Positions 46,901 through 56,213 are shown, counted from the first letter of the stretch. The stretch: DNA of 64,000 bases from Chitinophagaceae bacterium C216 (GCA_028485475.2 CP144143.1:2170001-2234000), one strand, 5' to 3'. Numbers and translations are program-made. Notes: generated from the letters alone by a model not told the origin.

Positions 46901-47679
46901 AAATGATTGTGTGGAATAAAAATGATGAGATAGGGGGCCTGGTTACGGAATATAATAGAATGGTGGTAAAACTTAGAGAAAATGCGGACGCGTTGGCCAA
47001 ATCCGAAAGACAGGAAGCTTGGCGTGAAATGGCCCGCCAAGTGGCGCATGAAATTAAAAACCCACTGACACCAATGAAGTTGAGCTTGCAATATCTTCAA
47101 AGAGCCATTGACAGTGGTAGCCCTAATGTACCGCAGCTTACAGCCAGCGTATCAAAAACCTTGGTAGAGCAGATAGATTATCTGTCCAAAATCGCTGCGA
47201 ATTTTTCACAGTTTGCCAATATCAATCATGCCAATAAGGAAATCTTCGACCTGCACGAAGTGATTCAGTCGCTGATTACCATTTACAGTAAAAATCCAGA
47301 TATTGATTTTGTATGGAAGCCGCTGCCTCGAGAACTGAATATTTTTGCCGATAAGGCACAAATGAACAGGGTATTCACTAATTTGTTTTCCAATGCCAAT
47401 GAGGCCAAACGCGATGATGCCAATTGTCAGATTACAATTTTGGAGGAAATAGTGGACGGCAAAGTGCGTATTAGTGTAATAGATAATGGGGTAGGCATAA
47501 GTGAGGAAATGAAACAGAAAATCTTTACCCCCAATTTTACTACTAAAAGTTCAGGTACAGGCTTAGGGCTAGCGATGTGCAAAGGTATCTTGGAGCAAAC
47601 AGGAGGGGATATCAGTTTTACAACCGAAGCTGGAATGGGTACTACTTTCTTCCTGACAATTCCGCTGGTGGATGATTAA
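43924..47679 (+). CDS. large NtrY-like membrane sensor histidine kinase
   Basis: A 1251-residue kinase. The N-terminal two-thirds have multiple hydrophobic helices (first at 10-30, a cluster near 190-460, another near 735) around two extracytoplasmic regions. A HAMP-like linker lies near 970, then the dimerisation helix with the phospho-acceptor His in ARQVAHEIKNPLTPMKLSL (about 1040) and an ATPase domain with NLFSNANEAKR, DNGVGI and SSGTGLGLAMCKG. No response-regulator gene is adjacent. Start chosen at MNLFKRNSIFW (43924), which overlaps mazG and suggests translational coupling. Confidence 0.9.
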   Translation: MNLFKRNSIFWAYFMLIASIALFIVSFALKFFPFDKVSVEHRAKELERQLHVQEKDIATVLNDTALLQRLKTGKETQADLELLYDKYYSLYVYRLLDKAQYLKFWSSAHTMLPDSLLDNKNDEQFVRLSNGYYLIKRLYNPEVPGINIYCAILIKSQFFVDTRFFKQSFPLNTKLDKIADISEIPTEYAIKSASGKTYIYLKEAGQITNEYESLIVVVIRLVSFFLIFLSLYFLLYLKVVKKRGKSDISIFLGCMLAFRALLYVFREPFKLGSLELFSPQIFASGFLLPSLGDLLINSLLFCWLGVFIWNRIRSTEHKEILPPIRRNNWLLGVACISLLLGLTFVVIHVIRSIIIDSKISFDVTNFFSLNIYTAVGFLVLAFLVLGYHYFTRILYRYLFPSFAFNVYWLYLLIALVGLMYIALFVPPASIHLSLYCLLWLLLYTFLFNYEKTLNHFIRFNIAGIVVWIFIFSVSLSLLMLSEIKKAELIQRKNYIEKLDTQSDPSTERLMAIASAYLNNDFFQRNFHRFYDENENCYLRDSILSNNYIRYIKNYDGQLYIFDSLNQPLYNPDNISYEALNTILSRQSRPTDVPDLYFYEPEYDRFAYITYRPISDSSGKSLGTVYIISQPKKFSVVSLSPELFRQYRDWEFSNSTVYNYAIYSHKLLVASSKKYPFTSTLVETQIPKAKFELREQDGYSELWYRASKDKVIVMTRKKEVALETITLFSYIFCTFLLLLALIRLTTRLLNFILNKKLPSRIKFSTSIRGQIHNTFILITILSFVVIGVATISFYTKRFEYSNEERLSQTMSIMLNELQSHRELGSLIYEQRIRQDSINSTPLDEIIKRVADIHGVDANIYDFTGRLLATSQPDVYTKGFLSTQIDPRAFFYLFKMRRIEHAQKEKVSNLQYTSMYAPIRSSDGFFNAYLSIPYFTSQQVFNHEMSRFLVTLINLNAFIFLITGLMALLIANRITRSFALIKEKIMQLNLSKNNEMIVWNKNDEIGGLVTEYNRMVVKLRENADALAKSERQEAWREMARQVAHEIKNPLTPMKLSLQYLQRAIDSGSPNVPQLTASVSKTLVEQIDYLSKIAANFSQFANINHANKEIFDLHEVIQSLITIYSKNPDIDFVWKPLPRELNIFADKAQMNRVFTNLFSNANEAKRDDANCQITILEEIVDGKVRISVIDNGVGISEEMKQKIFTPNFTTKSSGTGLGLAMCKGILEQTGGDISFTTEAGMGTTFFLTIPLVDD

Positions 47680-47701
47680 TACTGTGAAATCCTTCGACAA
47701 T

Positions 47702-47729
47702 AAAAAAAGCCGGTCTTCAACCGGCTCTT
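47702..47729. terminator. bidirectional terminator
   Basis: AGCCGGT-CTTCA-ACCGGCT (47708-47726), with A run before and T-rich run after, between the kinase end and the convergent small lipoprotein gene. Confidence 0.8.
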
Positions 47730-47764
47730 TATTAACTCTCAAGAAGTTTTTCTTTGTTGCCAAA

Positions 47765-47974
47765 TTATTGCACAGAATCAACAGCAGCAGCTGCAGCAGA
47801 ATCAACTGTAGCAACAGCTGAGTCAATAGTAGCTTGAGCAGAATCAGCAACAGCTTCAACTTGAGCACTTAAAGAGTCAGCTGTAGCTTCAGCAGAAGCT
47901 TCAGTTGAAGATTCACCACTGTTACAAGCTGCAAATGATACAGCGATTAATGCAATTGCAAATAATTTTTTCAT
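47765..47974 (-). CDS. small Ala/Ser/Asp-rich lipoprotein
   Basis: A 69-residue product: lipoprotein signal MKKLFAIALIAVSFAAC, then a repetitive mature part of SAQVEAVADSAQATIDSAVATVDSAA style, likely one amphipathic helix. It resembles small coiled surface lipoproteins. It has its own promoter and terminator, which argues that this small gene is real. Confidence 0.7.
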   Translation of the reverse strand: MKKLFAIALIAVSFAACNSGESSTEASAEATADSLSAQVEAVADSAQATIDSAVATVDSAAAAAVDSVQ

Positions 47975-48099
47975 GATTGTTTTTTTTGTTTTAAAAAATT
48001 ATAATTTATTAATTAATACGCAAAACACGATTTGGTAACCCTGTATGCGTAAAATTTTTTATTAAATTAAATGGTTGTGTTACAGGTTACTACGATTTG

Positions 48100-48128
48100 C
48101 AAATATAAAAATATCTGCTTTATACCAA
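48100..48128 (-). promoter_or_regulatory. promoter of the small lipoprotein gene
   Basis: On the minus strand TTG, 18-base spacer and TATATTTG (48107-48100) match the consensus; the leader of about 120 bases contains a TACGCA / TGCGTA hairpin (48017-48051). Confidence 0.55.
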
Positions 48129-48581
48129 AAATTCTTTACTGAGTTTATCAAAAATAGTGTCGCGATTGGCATTTTCAGTAACCAGATCTTGTAAAGTAAT
48201 GCGTTCCAGCAAGTTATTTACCGTCATTTGAATCATTTGCCAGAGAGACCTGGATGAACAATCCACCGAATTGGTACAAAACCGCATTACGGCACCGGTT
48301 TCATCCGTAAATTCTTTGTCGAGCGGGGTGCCCAACGCTTCCAAAACATTTTTAATAATAATTTCCGATGCCGGGCGGGCCAATACGTAGCCTCCCTTAT
48401 TACCCGGGGTACTACGGATAAAATTAGCCATCCTCAACAGACGGGTTAGTTTGGCTATGTAATGCTGACTGAGCTGTTCCGTTTCACTGAGTTGTGGAAT
48501 ACTCATACCTTCGCCGCTTTTGCAGGAGGCGATGCGTATGAGAATCCGCAATCCGTACTCTTCCTGAGCAGTAATTTTCAT
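48120..48581 (-). CDS. Rrf2-family regulator (suf-linked)
   Basis: A 153-residue Rrf2 protein: winged helix with EYGLRILIRIA and STPGNKGGYVLARP, and a C-terminal region with RFCTNSVDCSSRSLW. Only two Cys lie in the usual cluster-binding stretch, where IscR has three. Being last in the suf operon, it is likely an Fe-S-sensing repressor of that operon, by analogy with IscR and SufR. It follows the sufT-like gene by 10 bases. Confidence 0.85.
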   Translation of the reverse strand: MKITAQEEYGLRILIRIASCKSGEGMSIPQLSETEQLSQHYIAKLTRLLRMANFIRSTPGNKGGYVLARPASEIIIKNVLEALGTPLDKEFTDETGAVMRFCTNSVDCSSRSLWQMIQMTVNNLLERITLQDLVTENANRDTIFDKLSKEFLV

Positions 48582-48591
48582 AATGCTTTTT

Positions 48592-48903
48592 TTATAAAAA
48601 ACCTAGTTCGAGTTGAGCTGCTTCGCTCATCATGCTTTTCTCCCATGGTGGATCCCAAGTTAAGGTGACCAACACATCGTTTACCCCCTCAAGCTGTCTT
48701 ACTTTTTCATCCACTTCTAATATAAGAGTTTGTGCGGCCGGACAGCCGGGAGCCGTGAGCGTCATGAGGATAAAAACGTTATGATCGTCATTGATTTCAA
48801 TTTTATATATCAATCCCAGGTCGTAAATATTTACGGGCAGCTCGGGATCGTATATACCCTTGAGTGTTTCAATGATTTTTTCTCGTATTTCGGCTTCAGT
48901 CAT
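48592..48903 (-). CDS. sufT: SufT / MIP18-type Fe-S assembly protein
   Basis: A 103-residue DUF59 protein: YDPELPVNIYDLGLIYKIE, LTLTAPGCPAAQ with the conserved Cys, and VTLTWDPPW. The family helps mature Fe-S proteins. It lies between sufE and the Rrf2 gene with 23 and 10 base gaps, so it is part of the operon. Confidence 0.9.
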   Translation of the reverse strand: MTEAEIREKIIETLKGIYDPELPVNIYDLGLIYKIEINDDHNVFILMTLTAPGCPAAQTLILEVDEKVRQLEGVNDVLVTLTWDPPWEKSMMSEAAQLELGFL

Positions 48904-48926
48904 TTTCTTTAGGTTATGAATGATGG

Positions 48927-49361
48927 TTACTGGTTCAAGGCTTTAAATGCCAAAGCATAATTCTTCATTTGTTTTACCATGGCCAGTAATCCATTGGAAC
49001 GGGTTTGAGCCAGATGGCTCGTCATTCCTATTTTATTGATAAAATCCATCTTAGCATTCAGGATTTCGTCGGGGGTGTGGCCACTCAGCACTCTTATCAG
49101 CATAGATATAAGCCCTTTTACAATGATCGCATCGCTATCGGCCTGATAAAATATTTTACCATCTTTGTAATCGGCCACCAACCATACAGTAGACTGACAT
49201 CCCTTTACTTTATTTTCATCTTTCTTATGCTCCTCTGCCAGCGGGGGTAGTTTTTTACCTAGGTCGATGATATATTCATACTTATCGTCCCAGTTCTCAA
49301 AAAGCGAAAACTCGTCTACGATTTCGGCTTCTATTTGTTCGATAGATTGCGTTTCGGTCAT
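48927..49361 (-). CDS. sufE: SufE sulfur-acceptor protein
   Basis: A 144-residue SufE. The acceptor Cys is in KVKGCQSTVWL; EIVDEFSLFENWDDKYEYIIDLGK is the family N-terminus. It takes persulfide sulfur from SufS and passes it to the SufBCD scaffold. Start chosen at MTETQSIEQ (49361); Met codons up to 49391 add ten unconserved residues. Confidence 0.93.
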   Translation of the reverse strand: MTETQSIEQIEAEIVDEFSLFENWDDKYEYIIDLGKKLPPLAEEHKKDENKVKGCQSTVWLVADYKDGKIFYQADSDAIIVKGLISMLIRVLSGHTPDEILNAKMDFINKIGMTSHLAQTRSNGLLAMVKQMKNYALAFKALNQ

Positions 49362-49408
49362 TCGTCTGTTATTTTCGAGAGCTGCCATCAACAGCAGCTT
49401 CCCTTGGA

Positions 49409-50656
49409 TTACCTTAATATTTTAACGGCTTTCTGCAAAGCTTCAACCATTAAATCTATTTCTTCTACTGTATTATAGAACGCAAAAGAGGCTCGAATGG
49501 TTCCGGGGATACAAAAACGCTGCATCAGCGGCTCCACACAGTGATGCCCCGTGCGTACAGCAATACCTTTATTGTCCAGCAAAATACCCACATCCTGAGG
49601 ATGCACCCCATCAATCACAAAAGACACCACGCTTACTTTATGGTCATTATCGCCGATGATTCTTAGTCCCTCAATTTCTTTTAGGCGCTGTGTGGCGTGC
49701 TGCAACAACAGGTCTTCTTGTTTGCGGATATTTTCCTTACCGATTGTATTGATATATTCAATAGCCGGCTTGAAGGCAATGGCATCGGCAATATTAGGCG
49801 TACCTGCCTCGAACTTATAGGGGAGCTCGTTGTAGGTGGTCTTCTCAAAGGTTACCTCCTTAATCATTTCGCCACCCCCCATAAATACTGGCATAGACTC
49901 CAAAAGATGTTTCTTGCCATATAAGATACCCATACCGGTTGGCCCTAGCATTTTGTGTGCGGAGAAAGCTAAAAAGTCGCAATCCAATGCCTGCACATCA
50001 ACATCGAGGTGCATAGCGCTCTGTGCGCCATCGATGAGCACAAGAGCTCCTTGCGCATGGGCCAATTGTATAATTTCTTGAATGGGGTTTACCGTTCCCA
50101 ACGCATTGGATACATGGTTTACAGCCACCAATTTGGTACGTGAACTGAGAAGTTTTCTATATTCCTCCAGCTCTAGTTCTCCTTGTTCGTTCACCGGGAT
50201 CACTTTGAGTTGAGCGCCTTTTTCTTCACATACTATCTGCCATGGAACGATGTCGGAATGGTGCTCCATACCCGAGACAATCACTTCATCTCCTTGCGCA
50301 AGATGCTGACGTCCCCAGCTGTAAGCTACCAGATTAATACTTTCGGTAGTACCCCGCGTATAAATGATTTCTTCCCGTGCGGCAGCATTGATAAAGTGCT
50401 TAACCGCATCGCGGGTGGCTTCAAAAGCAGCAGTAGCTTCCTCCGCCAGGGAATGAATGCCACGGTGTACATTGGCATTATACTGTGTATAATAATGTAC
50501 CAATGCATCAATAACCGACTGAGGCTTTTGAGAAGTCGCAGCGTTATCAAAATATATCAGGCGATGGCCTTTCACTTCCCGGTTCAAAATGGGGAAGTCC
50601 TTTCGTACGGAATGCACGTCAAAGGCCTTATTGGTATTTAAAGTTGCTGTTTGCAT
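49409..50656 (-). CDS. sufS: cysteine desulfurase SufS
   Basis: A 415-residue class-II (SufS-type) PLP enzyme that frees sulfur from cysteine. The PLP Lys is in FSAHKMLGPTG, the reactive Cys in RTGHHCVEPLMQRF, and YFDNAATSQKP and GMEHHSDIVPWQ are family motifs. Length is normal. It lies between sufD and sufE, 122 bases after sufD. Confidence 0.96.
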   Translation of the reverse strand: MQTATLNTNKAFDVHSVRKDFPILNREVKGHRLIYFDNAATSQKPQSVIDALVHYYTQYNANVHRGIHSLAEEATAAFEATRDAVKHFINAAAREEIIYTRGTTESINLVAYSWGRQHLAQGDEVIVSGMEHHSDIVPWQIVCEEKGAQLKVIPVNEQGELELEEYRKLLSSRTKLVAVNHVSNALGTVNPIQEIIQLAHAQGALVLIDGAQSAMHLDVDVQALDCDFLAFSAHKMLGPTGMGILYGKKHLLESMPVFMGGGEMIKEVTFEKTTYNELPYKFEAGTPNIADAIAFKPAIEYINTIGKENIRKQEDLLLQHATQRLKEIEGLRIIGDNDHKVSVVSFVIDGVHPQDVGILLDNKGIAVRTGHHCVEPLMQRFCIPGTIRASFAFYNTVEEIDLMVEALQKAVKILR

Positions 50657-50778
50657 AACAAACCCCTCATTCGTACGTCTTCTTTTTGCCGTCGGGCTAA
50701 AGGGTTTAAGAAGACAATATTTTAAAGGTTATTATTGATATTATTCCTCCGTCTTCCTCTCATTAGTAGCACTCTCGA

Positions 50779-52083
50779 TTATAAATGCAGCTTGTCAGCC
50801 ACCAGCTGCTCTACAAATTCGCGGGTGGTAACGTGCTGAATTTTCTCTAGTATATCTTGAGCAAAACCGTGTAAGAGGAGGGCTGTGGCTGCTTTCTCGC
50901 TGATACCACGAGAACGCATATAGAACAACGCTTCCTCATCCAGACGGCCAACGGTACAGCCGTGCGAACATTTTACGTCATCTGCAAAGATTTCCAACTG
51001 CGGCTTGGTGTTCACACTAGCGTTATCAGAAAGCAAAATATTACGGTTGCTCTGATAAGCGTTGGTTTTTTGTGCGTCCTGACGTACAAAAATCTTTCCG
51101 TTGAAAACGCCGGTAGCATTTCCGTTCAAGACCCCCTTGTATAGTTCGTTGCTCAGACAGTTGGGTTTACGGTTGTCTACCACCGTATGGTTGTCCATAT
51201 GGGAATGTTGGTCGCCCAGATATAAGCCAAAAAGATTGGCTTCGCAATACTCGGCTGACATCACCATATTCAAGTTGTTTCTGATCAAACCGCCATTGAG
51301 GGACACGGTCACCACATTGGCTATGCTTTTACCGGTCTGATGTACGTGAGTAGTGCTTACCAGCTTGGAGTTGGGAGCATCGTTCTGGATTTTGTATAGA
51401 TCGAAGATGGCATCCTGCTCCACCGCAACCTCAATTACCTGGTTGGTAAAACTTTCATCCGCCCCCAGTGTAATATAAGTTTCTACAATCTGCACTTTGG
51501 CGTTTTCTGCTACATGAATCAAGCAACGTGGTTGCGCAAAGATGTTTCCCCGACGGGCATCCGTAACATTGTATAAATATATGGGGTGACTAGCTTCCTT
51601 GCTTCTAAACACGTGTACAAACACACCTTCCTGAATAAATGCAGTGTTTAAAGCATTGACGCCGTCTCTATGATAATCTGCACTATGGCCCAGATGCTCC
51701 TTTACGATGGAAGCATACTTTTCATGACCTGCAGCTTCCTGTAAAGACAAAATTTCCAGTTCTTCAGAACGTGTATGGGATAACTCTCTATTAAAATGCC
51801 CGTTTACGAATACCACCAAATTAGCATCCTCATGCCCAGGAATCTGAAAAGGAGCTAAGTCCTGCGCAGTTAACTGCTGTTCTTTTATATCGGTAGAAAA
51901 ATGATAATCCTTGCTGAAAAAATCGTTAATGCGGGTGTATTTCCACTCTTCGTGCTTTACGGTAGGTATCCCTGTTTGGGAAAATTCTGCAAATGCCGAA
52001 TCCCGCATGGACTTGATATGTCCATCTACCGGATGGGCTTGCAATTCTTCAAAACGCTTTTTAAAATATGTTATAGTATCCAT
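50779..52083 (-). CDS. sufD: Fe-S scaffold protein SufD
   Basis: A 434-residue SufD: central beta-helix and the C-terminal family pattern DDVKCSHGCTVGRLDEEALFYMRSRGI (the conserved Cys and His are present). It forms SufBC2D with the neighbouring products. The gene lies 53 bases after sufC. Confidence 0.95.
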   Translation of the reverse strand: MDTITYFKKRFEELQAHPVDGHIKSMRDSAFAEFSQTGIPTVKHEEWKYTRINDFFSKDYHFSTDIKEQQLTAQDLAPFQIPGHEDANLVVFVNGHFNRELSHTRSEELEILSLQEAAGHEKYASIVKEHLGHSADYHRDGVNALNTAFIQEGVFVHVFRSKEASHPIYLYNVTDARRGNIFAQPRCLIHVAENAKVQIVETYITLGADESFTNQVIEVAVEQDAIFDLYKIQNDAPNSKLVSTTHVHQTGKSIANVVTVSLNGGLIRNNLNMVMSAEYCEANLFGLYLGDQHSHMDNHTVVDNRKPNCLSNELYKGVLNGNATGVFNGKIFVRQDAQKTNAYQSNRNILLSDNASVNTKPQLEIFADDVKCSHGCTVGRLDEEALFYMRSRGISEKAATALLLHGFAQDILEKIQHVTTREFVEQLVADKLHL

Positions 52084-52136
52084 TTAATTTAATCTGATAA
52101 ATTGAAAATGAGTTAATTTGCATGTAATAACTCAAA

Positions 52137-52886
52137 TTAAACTGCCATTGTTTTAATGAAATCGTATCCTTTTTCCTCCAGCTCTAGTGCCAATTCCTTG
52201 GTGCCCGATTTTACGATACGACCATTATATAACACGTGAACGTAATCTGGAACGATATAGTTCAGCAAGCGTTGATAGTGCGTCACACATAGCACCGCAT
52301 TTTCCGAATTGCGCAATTTATTTACACCATTTGCTACGATGCGGATAGCATCGATATCCAAACCTGAGTCGGTCTCATCCAATATAGCCAGCTTCGGCTC
52401 CAGCATAGCCATCTGGAAAATTTCATTACGCTTCTTTTCTCCACCCGAGAAACCTTCATTAAGAGAACGACTTAGCATGGCCTGATCAATCTCCACTAGC
52501 GCCATTTTCTCCTTCATCATCTTTAGAAAAGATACTGCATCTAGCTCTTCCTGACCGCGATATTTACGAATTTCATTAACTGCAGTTTTCATGAAGTTGG
52601 TTGTGCTAAGTCCCGGAATTTCAATAGGATATTGAAAGCTCAAGAAGAGGCCTTCACCTGCTCTTTCCTCAGGAGAGAGCTCTAATAGGTTTTTACCCAT
52701 AAATTCTACCGAGCCGCCTGTTACTTCGTAATCTTCCTTTCCGGCAAGTACAGAAGCTAAGGTGCTCTTTCCGGAACCGTTGGGTCCCATGATCGCATGT
52801 ACTTCGCCGGGGTTTATTTGTAAATTAATGCCTTTTAATATCTCTTTTCCTTCGATGCCTGCGCGCAGATCTTTTATTGTCAACAT
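52137..52886 (-). CDS. sufC: Fe-S assembly ATPase SufC
   Basis: A 249-residue ABC-type ATPase: Walker A GPNGSGKST, signature SGGEKKRNE, Walker B LAILDETDSGLD with the family-specific D-S-G-L-D. It powers the SufBCD complex in the cytoplasm and has no membrane partner. Start and length are normal. Confidence 0.97.
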   Translation of the reverse strand: MLTIKDLRAGIEGKEILKGINLQINPGEVHAIMGPNGSGKSTLASVLAGKEDYEVTGGSVEFMGKNLLELSPEERAGEGLFLSFQYPIEIPGLSTTNFMKTAVNEIRKYRGQEELDAVSFLKMMKEKMALVEIDQAMLSRSLNEGFSGGEKKRNEIFQMAMLEPKLAILDETDSGLDIDAIRIVANGVNKLRNSENAVLCVTHYQRLLNYIVPDYVHVLYNGRIVKSGTKELALELEEKGYDFIKTMAV

Positions 52887-52940
52887 ATTATCTAGTATTA
52901 TCTGATTTTAAACTTTATGAATTTTATATCAAGTTAATTT

Positions 52941-54425
52941 TTACCCAACGCTTCCTTCTAGGCTGACAGCCAATAGTTTTTGAGCTTCAACCGCAAACTC
53001 CATCGGCAATTGGTTCATTACTTCCTTAGCGAAACCATTTACAATAAGGGCGACAGCTTTTTCGGTATCGATACCGCGCTGATTACAGTAGAAGATTTGA
53101 TCTTCCCCAATTTTGGAAGTAGTGGCTTCGTGTTCAACAATGCCGGTGTTGTTTTTCACCTCGATGTAGGGGAATGTGTGTGCACCACATTTATCGCCCA
53201 ATAGCAGGGAATCGCACTGAGAGAAGTTGCGTGCATTAGTAGCATTTTTCCCCACGCGTACCAAACCTCGATAGCTGTTATTACTATAACCTGCTGATAT
53301 TCCCTTACTTACAATGCGACTCTTCGTATTTTTCCCGAGGTGAATCATCTTGGTTCCGGTATCAGCTTGCTGGTAATTGTTGGTCACTGCTACAGAATAA
53401 AATTCTCCAATAGAATTGTCACCCTGCAGTATTACACTAGGATATTTCCAAGTAATAGATGAACCGGTTTCCACCTGAGTCCAACTAATTTTAGAGTTGA
53501 TACCTTTACAAATACCACGTTTGGTTACGAAGTTGTAAATACCTCCTTTACCATCTTTATCTCCGGGATACCAGTTTTGTACGGTGGAGTACTTTACTTC
53601 GGCATTATCTAAAGCAACAATTTCAACAACTGCTGCATGCAATTGATTTTCATCTCTTATTGGAGCTGTACATCCCTCGAGATAACTTACGTAAGCGCCT
53701 TCATCGGCTACGATGAGTGTGCGCTCGAACTGGCCGGTATTTTCGGCATTAATCCTAAAGTAAGTGGATAACTCCATTGGGCAACGTACGCCTTTAGGGA
53801 TATAGCAGAAAGAACCATCACTGAATACGGCGGAGTTTAGTGCGGCAAAATAGTTATCGGTTACCGGCACTACGCTACCCAAGTATTGGCGTACCAGATC
53901 TGGATGTTCTTGAATTGCTTCACTGATAGAACAGAATATAATGCCCAGTTCTGCCAACTGCTCCTTGAAAGAGGTTCCTATAGACACACTATCTATTACG
54001 GCATCCACGGCCACACCTGTAAGGCGTTTTTGTTCTTCCAGGGAGATACCCAGTTTTTCAAAAGTTTTTAGCAATTCGGGATCTACTTCGTCTAGGCTTT
54101 TGGGCTTGGTTTTTTGTTTAGGGGCAGCATAGTATATAATATCCTGATAGTCGATAGGAGGGTATTTCAGGTTTGCCCAATGCGGCTCCTGCATTTTCTG
54201 CCACTGTGCGAATGCTTTCAGTCGCCATTCCAGCATCCATTCCGGTTCATTCTTTTTTTGTGAAATGAACCGCACAATGTCTTCATTAAGTCCTTTGGGA
54301 GCAGATTCTATTTCAATATTGGTTACAAACCCGTATTTATACTCGCTATTGACGTGAATTTCTATGGGGTCTAAGTCTGTTTCCGCTGCCTGTGTACTTG
54401 ATAATTGTTCTGTATCTGTATTCAT
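52941..54425 (-). CDS. sufB: Fe-S scaffold protein SufB
   Basis: A 494-residue SufB, the main cluster scaffold. Motifs include [29 protein letters not shown] and [16 protein letters not shown]. It is the first gene of the suf operon (sufB-C-D-S-E-T-rrf2), which has no sufA in this window. The start at 54425 is 5 bases after a -7 element, so the leader is nearly absent. Confidence 0.97.
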   Translation of the reverse strand: MNTDTEQLSSTQAAETDLDPIEIHVNSEYKYGFVTNIEIESAPKGLNEDIVRFISQKKNEPEWMLEWRLKAFAQWQKMQEPHWANLKYPPIDYQDIIYYAAPKQKTKPKSLDEVDPELLKTFEKLGISLEEQKRLTGVAVDAVIDSVSIGTSFKEQLAELGIIFCSISEAIQEHPDLVRQYLGSVVPVTDNYFAALNSAVFSDGSFCYIPKGVRCPMELSTYFRINAENTGQFERTLIVADEGAYVSYLEGCTAPIRDENQLHAAVVEIVALDNAEVKYSTVQNWYPGDKDGKGGIYNFVTKRGICKGINSKISWTQVETGSSITWKYPSVILQGDNSIGEFYSVAVTNNYQQADTGTKMIHLGKNTKSRIVSKGISAGYSNNSYRGLVRVGKNATNARNFSQCDSLLLGDKCGAHTFPYIEVKNNTGIVEHEATTSKIGEDQIFYCNQRGIDTEKAVALIVNGFAKEVMNQLPMEFAVEAQKLLAVSLEGSVG

Positions 54426-54430
54426 GTTGC

Positions 54431-54464
54431 AAAAGTAAGTTATTTATACTAAAAAGTATAAATG
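54431..54464 (-). promoter_or_regulatory. suf promoter with perfect inverted repeat
   Basis: TACTTTTG (54438-54431, minus strand) fits TAnnTTTG. Just upstream ATTTATACT and AGTATAAAT (54443-54451, 54456-54464) form a perfect 9-bp inverted repeat with an AAAA spacer that would cover the -33 region. Its place fits the Rrf2 regulator encoded at the operon's end. Confidence 0.6.
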
Positions 54465-54695
54465 AAATACGTTAAAGCTGGTTAAAATACCAACACATCC
54501 TCCTGCATTTTGTTGCAGGTATAAGCGTTTTACACTAGCAAAAGAGAGGTTTTACAATTCTGTGATTTTTCATTGGAAAAACGGCAGTTCCCTTCAAAGG
54601 TTGAGCATAATGAAAAACAACAGCCTTTTGCGGATTGTGAGGCAAAAGCAGGTTATCTTTGCGAACATTCCTTTAACCTATTAGTTCCTAAAACA

Positions 54696-55721
54696 GTGAA
54701 GATAAATTACCATCCGTTCAATTTAAAATTCCGTCATCCTTTTACTATTTCTAAAGGTACCAAAACACATCAACCCACATTGGTGGTTGAGCTGGAACAT
54801 TTCGGTATCAAAGGCTATGGGGAAGCGCCCGCTATTACGTATTATAATATTACGGTGGATGATATGATCGCCGATCTGGAAGCTAAGCGTAGTATGATTG
54901 AGAGGTTTGCTTTTACTGATCCCGAGCGTTTCTGGCATTTTCTGCATCATCTGTTACCTCAAAATCCGTTTTTGGTATGTGCGCTAGACATAGCGGCCTG
55001 GGATATATTCGGCAAAATGTCGGGTAGACCGCTTTACCAGATTTGGAAAGGTGATCCCGCTGATAATCCCATAACGGATTATACCATTGGTATAGATACG
55101 GTGGAAAAAATGCTGGCGAAGGTGGAAGAAAAGCCCTGGCCGATTTATAAAATTAAAGTAGGAACGGCATATGATATTGCCATTGTAAAAGCCATCAGAG
55201 AAAAAACGGATGCCGTGATTCGCGTAGACGCCAATGCCGGATGGGACTTGGACACGGCACTTAAGTTGATTCCTCAGCTGAAAGAATTGGGTGTAGAGTT
55301 TGTGGAGCAGCCACTAGCTAAAGATAATTGGGAAGGAATGAAAGTATTGTATCAGGAATCCTCATTGCCCTTATATGCCGATGAAAGCTGTGTATTTGAA
55401 AATGATGTAGAAAAATGCGTGGGGCATTTTCATGGCATCAATATAAAGCTCACCAAATGTAGTGGTATTACGCCTGCTTTGCGCATGATTAAAAATGCCC
55501 GCAAACTCAATCTGAATGTGATGGTAGGCTCGATGAACGAGAGCACTATCGGCTCTGCAGCTATTGCGCATCTTTTGCCTTTCATCGATCATGTGGATAT
55601 GGATGGCCCCTTGTTGTTGGAGGAAGATCTGGCTACAGGTATCGAGTACGACAATGGAAAGATTATATACAGTAATGCCCCCGGCTTGGGGATAGCGTAT
55701 AAAGGCTTATTTAAAAAATAA
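54696..55721 (+). CDS. dipeptide epimerase, enolase superfamily
   Basis: About 341 residues. Catalytic KxK Lys pair in YKIKVG, metal ligands in RVDANAGW (Asp), VEQPL (Glu) and YADESC (Asp), and the second-base Lys in NIKLTKCSG: the L-Ala-D/L-Glu epimerase pattern. It would epimerise dipeptides from peptidoglycan turnover; exact specificity varies in the family. The GTG at 54696 is chosen because the family begins at KINYHPFNLKF; the in-frame TTG at 54573 adds 41 unrelated residues. It converges with the CAP gene, 3 bases away. Confidence 0.85.
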   Translation: MKINYHPFNLKFRHPFTISKGTKTHQPTLVVELEHFGIKGYGEAPAITYYNITVDDMIADLEAKRSMIERFAFTDPERFWHFLHHLLPQNPFLVCALDIAAWDIFGKMSGRPLYQIWKGDPADNPITDYTIGIDTVEKMLAKVEEKPWPIYKIKVGTAYDIAIVKAIREKTDAVIRVDANAGWDLDTALKLIPQLKELGVEFVEQPLAKDNWEGMKVLYQESSLPLYADESCVFENDVEKCVGHFHGINIKLTKCSGITPALRMIKNARKLNLNVMVGSMNESTIGSAAIAHLLPFIDHVDMDGPLLLEEDLATGIEYDNGKIIYSNAPGLGIAYKGLFKK

Positions 55722-55724
55722 CTG

Positions 55725-56213
55725 TTACATGGGCGCGGCAAACACGGCAGTCCAAAATTCGCCTTTTAGGGCGGCGCCCATTTCTGTTGCCTTATTGCTC
55801 ATAATATTTTTACAGTGCTCCACACTTTGCAACCAACTATTCATAACTTCTTTTACCGAGGGCTGTCCTAATGCGATATTCTCAGCTACGTAACTCCATG
55901 GGTAGCCTGCAGCTTTAACCCTATCGGCGGGCGTTGTATTATGGGGGCCACTATGCGTTAGCAATTTTCTGCGGTGCATATAATTGCTGTGGTTTTGGGC
56001 GGCGACTTCCAGTTTGGCATTCCATTGAAGCGCTTTTACAGGAGGCATGTATGTGTTGCCACAGTTGCAACCTTTGGCTCTAACGGCATTGATAGCCTGG
56101 AGCAACTCCTGTCCCGAAGCTGAAGATGCCCTCATCATTTTTGATTGCGACGAACAATGGCTGGCAACAATAGCGAGGCATATTGTTAGGAATAAAAATG
56201 TGAATCGTTTCAT
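55725..56213 (-). CDS. secreted CAP-domain (SCP/PR-1) protein
   Basis: A 162-residue protein: lipoprotein-like signal (FLFLTICLAIVASHCSS) and one CAP domain with NHSNYMHRRKLLTHSGPH, YVAENIAL and MNSWLQSVEHCKNIM. The conserved His and Glu residues of the CAP cavity are present. The role is unknown; it lies 12 bases after the radical-SAM gene. Confidence 0.88.
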   Translation of the reverse strand: MKRFTFLFLTICLAIVASHCSSQSKMMRASSASGQELLQAINAVRAKGCNCGNTYMPPVKALQWNAKLEVAAQNHSNYMHRRKLLTHSGPHNTTPADRVKAAGYPWSYVAENIALGQPSVKEVMNSWLQSVEHCKNIMSNKATEMGAALKGEFWTAVFAAPM

